Source of the DNA: Cytophaga sp051961495
GTDB lineage: Bacteria; Bacteroidota; Bacteroidia; Cytophagales; Cytophagaceae
Direction: 5' to 3'
Length of the DNA: 64,000 nt
Assembly (NCBI RefSeq): GCF_051961495.1
Contig: NZ_JBQCDF010000135.1
Coordinates: 5,736 to 69,735 of the forward strand
The position numbers and the translations under genes are program-made. A model generated the notes under the pieces. That model was not told where the DNA came from and searched no databases. It was given only the letters and a program-made list of their open reading frames with translations. Each line of letters begins with the position of its first letter. Position 1 is the stretch's first letter. This document shows, piece after piece, positions 61,001 through 64,000 of this stretch.

Positions 61001-64000
61001 GATGATTAAGTCTTCAAACAATTACATCGGTAACAATCCGATTGGCGGTTTTGAAAACCATATCAAACAAAATAAGAAAGGCGGTATCATAGTAGATGGC
61101 GGCAAAAAGAACATCATCACATATAACTTCTTTTACAACAACGATATTTCAAAAGGAAGGCCTACAGCGTATGCGATTAACTTAATCAATACAGGTAATA
61201 ACATGAAGCAGAAACCCGCGATCACTTCGCATAAATGGATCGGCGGAAAGCTGCACGTATATGGAACAAATAACAATACTGTTTCAGATACGATTCATTT
61301 ATACCTGGGAACAGGCGGTTATGAAGAGGTTTCTAAATTCTTAGGTGATACGCTTTCAAAAGCAGGCGGGAACTGGGAAATAATTGTTGATCCGAAAATA
61401 AGTAGTAAAATTGCCAGTAAAACGACCTGGTATGTTGTGGCAACAGCAACAGATATCAATAGAAATACATCTTCATTGAGTGATATGTACATACTGGGAG
61501 ACTGTTATATTACTTCGCTGAAAGACACAACAGACAATGTTTATCCGCTTCCGAATACACTTCGTATGGCAATGAAATGTGCAAACGGACAAGCGAATCC
61601 TGTAGGTGTTTATTTCAATGTTACTGATGGCGGCGCAAAAGAAGTAAAACTTCAGATGAAACTGTTGACATTAGATAACAAGTATGGAGTAAACTTCGAC
61701 GGAAAGAATATTCCTGACGGTGTTATTGCAGGAATGAATGCACAAAAATTAACATCTGCCGCATGGACAATTGCACCAACCAACGCTGCTTCAGCCATCA
61801 AACAATTCGAGATTACCAATTCAAAAGATGGACTGGAAATTTTATCAGATAGCATTCTGGTTCAGAAATTACGATTCGATAAAATCACCGGCAATGGTCT
61901 CCTTGTAAGCAACAAGCGCAATGTGGTTGACTCCTGTGTATTTGATAGTGTTGCTGTTGGTATTGTACCTTCATCTGCAGCTGTTAAAACATCCATCACC
62001 AGAAGCATCTTTAACCAGACAGTAACAGGTGTAAAGGCAGTAAGCACGGATAGCTTAATGGTTGGTACCAGTATATTCAATACAGGTGTAAAGACAGGTG
62101 TTGATATCAGTGGCTCAACGCATGCTGCTATTAATGATAATACCTTTAATGGAAATACAGCGGCAGCCAAATTCATTACGTGGGATAATACCAAAGGAGT
62201 TATTAGCGGAAATACCGTCAATGCACATTTTGTGCAGAACCCGCTTTCTATATCAAACTCAACCGGATTTACGGTAACAGGTAATACATTTAAAGATAGT
62301 GCAGATGTATACTTATTGATTTCAGGTTCTTCAAAGGCGAACGTGGTATCAAACATATTTGAACGTGCAAACCAGAACAGCATCAAAACAACAAATGTGC
62401 AGCATTCTACAGTGATGTACAACCACGTGCTGCAGGCCCGTAATGATGCATTCAACCTGGAAAGTTCTTCAACGGTATTCATATCAAAGAATACTGTAAA
62501 CAATGTTCGTTATACGTCGAAAACAGATTCTGCTTTATGTATCAATATTCATAAGGGTGAAGGGGCGCTGCAATCCAACATTGGTAAACCGGAACCTAAG
62601 AATCTTTCATATGAAGTAAAAGCAGGCTCTGACCGCCGGATAGGTATCTTTGTAAAGGGATATGCGCAACCGGGCGACAGTATTGAATTGTTCTTCTCGG
62701 ATACGATCTCTGCATCCATGAATCAATATGTGGTGACAACATTCACCAAACCAGATGGCACCTGGGATGTGAAGATTCCGAGAGAATATTACTACAAAGA
62801 TACTGTAACGTGGTACCACGTAATTGCTGTTGCCATGGATGCAGACAGCAATACGTCGAAAACTTCTTCGGTTATTGATATCCCGCCAAGTACAACGAAA
62901 ATTTATGTATTGAATGAATACAATGCCGGTCCGAACTCACTGCGTCAGGCATTACTGGATGTTAATTATTCGGATCTGTATTCAACTGTTATATTCAGTA
63001 TCAATTTACCGGAAGTGAAAGCAGGTCCTTATAACATCAAGATTGACTCTTTATTTGATCCGATCTATAGCTACCGCGGATTCAAGATGGATGGAAACAC
63101 GCAGAAAGAATATGTTGGTATGGGGCCTGATCAACGGATTCTTGTAAACGGTGCCAACATCAGCAGGGATTTTGGTCTTGACATCACCGACTCTTCAGAT
63201 GTTTGTACATTGAAAAATATGTGGCTGACAAATACCAGAAATGGTTTGCGTTTAAGCAACGATAAGAATGAAATTGAGAAATTCAATTTCATCAATACAG
63301 ATTCATCTGGCATTGCCCGTCTGGATACAGCCGTTGTGATCCATAGCAAGGAGAATAAACTGAAAAATATTTTTGTGTCAGATTATACACTTGGGGTATT
63401 GATGGAGAACAAAGTAGGTAAAAATGAATTTACCGAATCTGTTCTGGACAGCGTTTCCATGGGTATTGTTTTAAGAGACAGTACCTACAATTCACTTATT
63501 GCAAAAAATACACTGACCAATACAGCCGTATTTGCTCTTAAAATAGATTCTGCGGCTGGTGACAATAAAATTGATCACAACATATTCGGTAAGGAAAATA
63601 ATCACGTGAAAGGAGATGTTATTGTAATTCATGAAAGTAATAACCAGACTGTTGTTTACAACAGGATCTCTTACTTTGAGAAGAACGATACACTCACAAC
63701 CGATTCAACGGCTATCAGTATCCAGGGTAAATCTTCAGGCAATTATATTTATGCCAACCGGATAGGTCTGGATTCATTAGGTAAAGGTGTCAACCGTGCC
63801 GATGTAAGAGGTGTTGTGATCAAGGCTACTACCAGCGGCGTACCGTCATCAAACTCAATTATCGGGAATGAGATCAATGGAGCCAACGCCGGTGCTATTT
63901 ATGTATACAAATCTTCTCAGGATTTAATCAGTGAAAACATCATTGGCGGTGATTCTGCAAAATTTGTGTATGGCATCGACAGCACTGGAATTGTTATTGC
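49044..64000 (+). CDS. Giant multidomain surface protein (at least 4985 residues), partial
   Basis: The frame is open from ATG 49044 to the window end, without a stop. A signal peptide (1-30, ending NTLLA) is followed by a right-handed beta-helix rich in NCxFxNN turns. This helix closes with DLDGTARIFADTIDLGAYE at about 779-800. Residues 810-2390 are many PKD/Ig-like domains, including two with the classic DFGDGS or NFGDGS motif (1691 and about 1770). A Cys-flanked poly-Gly hinge is at 1646-1657. From 2397 on come modules headed by (C)YVTxxNDxGDGSLREAI. Such proteins are exported adhesins or filament proteins; in gliding Bacteroidetes they are often moved along the surface. The true end, and any type IX sorting domain, is outside the window. 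Confidence 0.93.
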   Translation, partial: MKNLTHRKMRHFISTVILFLALIFSNTLLAKVYYVNANYTGSTQNGNSWTTPFKTIEKALTVTVDGDQIWVAKGTYTTPNYKSASGYFINNGITIYGGFAGTETSVFARDLALNKSIIQTSNTSNIFNIKQNKDFIIDGVDLTSFGTALFIQYDTIATAYNIQSGDRFKVTLNNCNIYNGQAPASFYHHVDLKITNSQIYNCQSNFYISEDNSLNDFYAPSTVTFENTIVQGTNTLMYSVNAQLNMINCRFSNFNSTMFPSSSGRDVIFKGCEFKNISSQILTNDNTSVTIDNCTFENLNNGPIFYSSNTNIFNISNTTFKNSTCSQIFILKTLSLDNVTFSNINFNYQGIMANGPLKIKNSTMENVHTLNYYFMDAYSDVELDNVTIQNCVGPLLMENKDTSDVLIKNVIFQNNSQDFNEQKGMFFNLAGNVVIDQSQFLNNEIRRSNLGYSMGLFTVSTSLEVTNSTFKDNVSNNVAGVFYSSANNLQIDNCVFENNVSEYQFGYSTVGTGVLYSTGYNNEDAKISNTKFINNSAYNFGVINWVGRDLIIENCIFQKNKSIATARGYMGGGFNSGVIGTFGIAYPYVGSITTIKKCSFSENESIFDAPVIYASNMSALYVDQSSFNNNKCRDGSGAITTVNVVFKVSNSLFENNQTQNATFGVINNSANNTQYGPYPAEIYNSTFVKNTTTGGPGVLSVSVPTTIANSIFWGNGTNAPIIAGSVTPVISNTSVQGGFSDGTKIYDANPKFIDFIGGNYRLSCQSPLINKGNNALGVSLFDLDGTARIFADTIDLGAYETHIDPALANVIPAPTFIVPSTVCKDEVINLVNTTANLSNYTYQWTYGNDQKSTLINPSYAYAQAGTYTITLTASNFCGQSNSLSKQIIVKTVNTPIIETVSVVCPGTEQTYTTNATCQNILWTVAGGTIQSGQGTTSVRILWGDGTTGNGKITLLATGCGTGACEIPVSVEVPIVPANFTLTGPDKVCQGGFSHYETVVKDKSPASLYTWSVKGGSISSAINKGYNLTDIDITWSTSLTEGTVYLTTYNELLKCGKTDSFKVALRPTFKISGATEVCTNASTVYQTVPSIGTVRWQVAGAGNTINSTTGTATWGNADGVYKLTAGPADPTTACNAQDTFVVHVNAKPVVTAIAGETELAVNSIDVYTGLVNTDINNVDFYWSSPGGTIASAYLNTVTIQRNSFSPDYIALSVATKKGACTSAELQIHVKKLFDYTITGPDTVCITTSATYTANVNPGQTSDYSWILNQQGTPVNGITFNPLFNYTGYQQIELKVHSNGKEFIVRKNVYVKSSPSSITVEGPVVIDPAGLQTAVYTVKNFANSNYIVTVTGGVLQSNISNQLTVKWGGTEPFSIQVQDKFASPACNGVPMTLQVKKAADIGKNIIASAPACLNARVDYSFQPDDLTKNLSWSIDGGGSITSSAQNSVTIEWNQTGTHTLTLTYDRFGTQTIQVPIVVNVLPSPVINPGTICGSNSLNISTTQAYNAYEWYLNDAKTAFSALPTPAVNTEGLYTVKVTDNNGCINSSTRYIKQLPLPKASIFTLDEVVVCTQATAALTNIKLSTFEGQDYVYQWYENNVPVSAPLATPFSLPVQKPLNQEAIYAYKVKVSLESCVQYADVKNVIVKSCAGGGGGIGGGCSDPGVSFTVDQNSLCQPFKFNADPSIAGLSGLGWDFGDGSTATGPAPTYKYQDAGIYNVQLTRGCRYDRQPVKVLARAIFKLDQPGCVGDTLVFNDLSVNIPSNKIISWKWNFGDGSPEETYSGSGDRNGKHKYTTANSYTVTLTVYSQSDNAALPVCAFTTQNTYVITPPPTADYIITAPACVGNTYKFVEKGAYGKYGKAPVKWTFSNGQTSVRDTTLQQFNPGNQNVLLKVTDGLGCSSTKSSTITVTAPAVLGKITVTSKDTLLCNGRKVSLSSPVTAKLAYQWYKDGAAIASATNQTYDVSTPGNYSVAYWVTATCNATTAAVKVNSYTVPNLISGNKLNCSGGTLMLSSNLSPSEYSFIWKQNGTKLNNNGSDLVLNNITTAAGGNYQLTVTQNTTGCFATLPDYTVSVSNPPAKPVVNAAAVNICYNTAAVLNTPVVKSGKTFTWYENGSKLAFADTVITTALLKNDASYSVTVKETATGCSTPSDNIAIKVAPAISVVISGDTSLCEQVSSELKSNLDTKDFTFKWYKNNQPYGGDVAKLTFSNIAKADSGQYQLQVISKGTTNLTGCTAVSNIKTIKVKPTAATPVITGVSEFCSGNSIVLSTNLTSDFVWNTGAVTPVITVTSGGTYSVTSTNVASKCIVTATKTVTQNPVPDLSFVPTGDYSRCGTNKIAFDGLNNYPLQSWYVNGVFFSDKKEIYPTKSGKYTLKVTTNKGCISISDTMNIESLECPCYVTNVNDSGDGSLREAINCSNNKPGKDVIKFSIVGTGPFTIKPITQLPTLTDSVVIDGFTQSGVNVFDVIIDGTNISTLNGLVVGSDLANVKISGLKFSNFTKAIVLSTNTQNILVERSQFTNNSNTAVELNYGSTKNIVRNNFIDKGAAGIHFVTGSKYNIIQQNTITNAKNGIALDGASYNKLQSNLIFTSSGDGILINSQSTFNSIVANTVGSSNNNGILIAQNCNSNSLDSNYIGINVSGNVVSNLESGIYISPNTRYTSITANTIGANTLHGIFVEGKNNLIRNNYIGTNVAGNAKPNGVHGIYSTADSLKITGNTIKANSQYGVYIKASSATILANTVTNNISGGIYIDGSKDRISKNIITNTNATVKAINLHLTASAGNAGKLPAVFNNYRRAKSGGIVLSGTTAAGDTVEIFANNNIAQQALLFAGATTADATGYWEIEIPQGAAFDPNQKNFYVNTASTGANNTSELSVPFLTGCFNCVCYVKNTNDSGIESLRATIDESNLGNCLTIKFSMTSPDTIKLLSAVSPLQVPVSIVGPVSAGPDPMIFVKGTGTFNGLVASKDGVSISDLGFTNFKQAIALNSNSNAITDVTVINSTRPITITGNNSTVVSSAINTTWGTSVSTFKADTLVYITGKGNQVGGTDTGNKITNGNIAGVLVNTGAANSILNNQITNSTLAIKLTNNGNTNYSKPANLIGAINGTVATVQGTASPGAKIQLFSSTYVAEQAVDFVIEVVADASGNWTAVIPSAKIDITKNNYFVATATSPTGSTSQLSQVVRVGNFVQVCYVTNTNNAGDGSLREAVNCANQAGIGSNGVAARIEFLLPQTNNEISLLSGLVVTNNFGVEVNARTIPVTVKTANTALNCFNWATNNFKVKNLSFENFANALYCTGTNAVIDSNSFVNNKNAIYVNAADTIIQQTISNNYFTGGTSGITSVKGSLVVAKNAFGISKAGVAGQISGFGVAANHAHSIQLTDNTFANITNSPSATNPATANGYVVSLENASSVVSANIITGTPLTNLPAVRLFANSKSTVTLNKITSAAEGILFDHCSEVNVYQNQLAAVTNRGLNLFRSQGIKISQNTITGLLATKKPIELNLSTANVSNFSKQTPVILTSTYHDGKLFLIGAAEKFDEVEVFYSNSNQLDLVKYIQKSTADSVGNWIISFPIPAAGSDTLFFRAVSAKDAIQSSEASAAFTPKLKICLVTVATDAGTGSLREAIDKANLNQCNLIQFAIPASGVAEIRTSSQLPDITTQQLIIDGTSQSGYVTGSPMVAVINNAAYGFNGQNGNQLDIYGMKMANFNTAINILNSKIVDLNDNVIENFANTAIQVKTSAFTYGTVNNNTIRSQASSNTGISLDGTGGITIDKNRIKGFTKFGITTANANNQKITNNMVFSADTVTSVGISVNTSSGCFIQADTVRKAAIGIQVNGGNGNKILSNMAAVADSISKADKLIVNKCGISVVSSNNCTITSNTLNVFEKAISVSNSKAALINSNTTNKSNTGIYLSSASNGRVANNTIDSTAVGLKFDASHGVQVFNNLITRSLQYGVLLNTGSDTCKFNANLIGARYFGDTSYAAGAGMMIKSSNNYIGNNPIGGFENHIKQNKKGGIIVDGGKKNIITYNFFYNNDISKGRPTAYAINLINTGNNMKQKPAITSHKWIGGKLHVYGTNNNTVSDTIHLYLGTGGYEEVSKFLGDTLSKAGGNWEIIVDPKISSKIASKTTWYVVATATDINRNTSSLSDMYILGDCYITSLKDTTDNVYPLPNTLRMAMKCANGQANPVGVYFNVTDGGAKEVKLQMKLLTLDNKYGVNFDGKNIPDGVIAGMNAQKLTSAAWTIAPTNAASAIKQFEITNSKDGLEILSDSILVQKLRFDKITGNGLLVSNKRNVVDSCVFDSVAVGIVPSSAAVKTSITRSIFNQTVTGVKAVSTDSLMVGTSIFNTGVKTGVDISGSTHAAINDNTFNGNTAAAKFITWDNTKGVISGNTVNAHFVQNPLSISNSTGFTVTGNTFKDSADVYLLISGSSKANVVSNIFERANQNSIKTTNVQHSTVMYNHVLQARNDAFNLESSSTVFISKNTVNNVRYTSKTDSALCINIHKGEGALQSNIGKPEPKNLSYEVKAGSDRRIGIFVKGYAQPGDSIELFFSDTISASMNQYVVTTFTKPDGTWDVKIPREYYYKDTVTWYHVIAVAMDADSNTSKTSSVIDIPPSTTKIYVLNEYNAGPNSLRQALLDVNYSDLYSTVIFSINLPEVKAGPYNIKIDSLFDPIYSYRGFKMDGNTQKEYVGMGPDQRILVNGANISRDFGLDITDSSDVCTLKNMWLTNTRNGLRLSNDKNEIEKFNFINTDSSGIARLDTAVVIHSKENKLKNIFVSDYTLGVLMENKVGKNEFTESVLDSVSMGIVLRDSTYNSLIAKNTLTNTAVFALKIDSAAGDNKIDHNIFGKENNHVKGDVIVIHESNNQTVVYNRISYFEKNDTLTTDSTAISIQGKSSGNYIYANRIGLDSLGKGVNRADVRGVVIKATTSGVPSSNSIIGNEINGANAGAIYVYKSSQDLISENIIGGDSAKFVYGIDSTGIVI
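49131..51446 (+). other. N-terminal parallel beta-helix domain of the giant protein
   Basis: Residues 30-801. Coils repeat a hydrophobic strand, then NCxFxN or NSTFKDN turns, about every 20-25 residues. The closing GAYE (51432-51443) is typical of choice-of-anchor-type polymorphic outer-membrane beta-helices. This is a different helix class from the modules after 56232. Confidence 0.75.
51470..56228 (+). other. PKD/Ig-like domain array of the giant protein
   Basis: About 1590 residues with roughly 15 or more beta-sandwich units, each beginning with a Cys or Pro segment and containing YxW or YTWSV strands and an LTV or VTV final strand. Many carry a pair of Cys about 40-60 residues apart. Confidence 0.7.
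53979..54014 (+). repeat. Cysteine-flanked poly-glycine hinge
   Basis: Residues 1646-1657 read C-A-G5-I-G3-C. It lies before the first DFGDGS PKD domain and has a local GC-rich run of GGC codons. Confidence 0.7.
56232..57698 (+). repeat. GSLREA module 1 (489 residues)
   Basis: Starts CYVTNVNDSGDGSLREAIN, then a beta-helix with NxIxNN turns and IGxNVxGN repeats, then an Ig-like domain from about 57412 (GTTAAGDTVEIFANN, GYWEIEIP). Confidence 0.75.
57699..58613 (+). repeat. GSLREA module 2 (305 residues)
   Basis: Starts CYVKNTNDSGIESLRATID with the motif decayed to ESLRAT. A shorter beta-helix follows, then an Ig-like domain from about 58340 (GTASPGAKIQLFSS, GNWTAVIP). Confidence 0.72.
58614..59861 (+). 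repeat. GSLREA module 3 (416 residues)
   Basis: Starts CYVTNTNNAGDGSLREAVN. Beta-helix, then an Ig-like domain from about 59574 (KLFLIGAAEKFDEVEVFYS, GNWIISFP). Confidence 0.75.
59862..61502 (+). repeat. GSLREA module 4 (547 residues)
   Basis: Starts CLVTVATDAGTGSLREAID. A long beta-helix follows, then an Ig-like domain from about 61200 (KLHVYGTNNNTVSDTIHLY, GNWEIIVD). Confidence 0.75.
61503..62903 (+). repeat. GSLREA module 5 (467 residues)
   Basis: Starts CYITSLKDTTDNVYPLPNTL, where NTLRMAMKCAN replaces GSLREAI. Beta-helix, then an Ig-like domain from about 62595 (GYAQPGDSIELFFSD, GTWDVKIP). Confidence 0.68.
62904..64000 (+). repeat. GSLREA module 6, partial
   Basis: Starts YVLNEYNAGPNSLRQALLD, where the leading Cys is lost. 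The beta-helix continues to the window end, so the Ig-like part is not seen. Confidence 0.68.

Noticed and set aside
61862..62503. 213-codon minus-strand ORF inside the giant gene
   Set aside because: Antisense shadow of a Thr/Ser/Asn-rich beta-helix; it has no motif and no own promoter.
56232..64000. CRISPR or tandem DNA repeat array
   Set aside because: The repetition is at protein level only (long, divergent modules); DNA spacing is irregular and coding continues.
49044..64000. Frameshift or gene split within the giant frame
   Set aside because: The translation keeps domain sense in one frame from 49044 to the window end, with no stop.
1..64000. tRNA, rRNA, riboswitch, IS elements or prophage
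   Set aside because: I looked through the spacers for cloverleaf signatures, conserved rRNA stretches, transposase motifs and integrase motifs and saw none. A computed search would be needed for certainty.

Overview
The window looks like a chromosome segment of a gliding, non-fermenting member of the Bacteroidetes, most like Cytophaga. The grounds are: near-absent Shine-Dalgarno sites, a few TAnnTTTG-type -7 promoter elements, AT-rich spacers, DsbD, MazG, RluD and Mfd proteins of Bacteroidetes type, many secreted proteins starting MKK...AQ, PKD and fibronectin repeats, and a giant surface protein. No rRNA, tRNA, IS element, phage or CRISPR array was seen. The genus is an inference.

Left part (1-26900). 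A truncated Old Yellow Enzyme gene runs off the left edge, with an HxlR/YodB-like operator palindrome upstream. It is followed on the minus strand by a DctA-type carboxylate symporter, a small membrane protein, a secreted thioredoxin-fold protein, and an overlapping pair of a cysteine desulfurase and a phosphoglucosamine mutase. mazG, a 50-residue ORF translationally coupled to a nucleotidyltransferase, an EamA permease, rluD, a PLP-dependent deaminase or desulfhydrase boxed by inverted repeats, an M20 dipeptidase and dsbD come next. Then come a helical protein of unknown function, an HxlR regulator, a beta-barrel protein with a charged tail, a glutamate-synthase-like FMN protein, a 7TMR-DISM histidine kinase, an OmpH-like protein, an MscS channel, a 1-Cys peroxiredoxin and a lipoamide-dehydrogenase homologue without its redox cysteines.

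Middle part (27300-42000). An operon encodes a circularly permuted ATP-grasp protein, an alpha-E protein and an Anbu-type proteasome homologue. This is a known but poorly understood peptide-tagging and degradation association; the transglutaminase often found with it is absent here. A coiled-coil membrane protein, an ABC-F ATPase, a GT2 glycosyltransferase, a membrane-anchored ceramidase-like hydrolase, a secreted papain-fold candidate, a second orphan histidine kinase and mfd follow.

Right part (42292-64000). This is the most striking region: three closely spaced plus-strand genes for secreted surface proteins of 1545, 688 and at least 4985 residues. The last is still open at the window end. 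It carries an N-terminal beta-helix closed by a GAYE motif, then about 1590 residues of PKD/Ig-like domains. After these come at least six modules, each with a GSLREA-type head and a beta-helix; the five complete ones end in an Ig-like domain. The three genes probably make one cell-surface adhesion or gliding-associated apparatus.

Intergenic DNA carries several families of short dispersed palindromic repeats and three terminators, two of which share a loop sequence.
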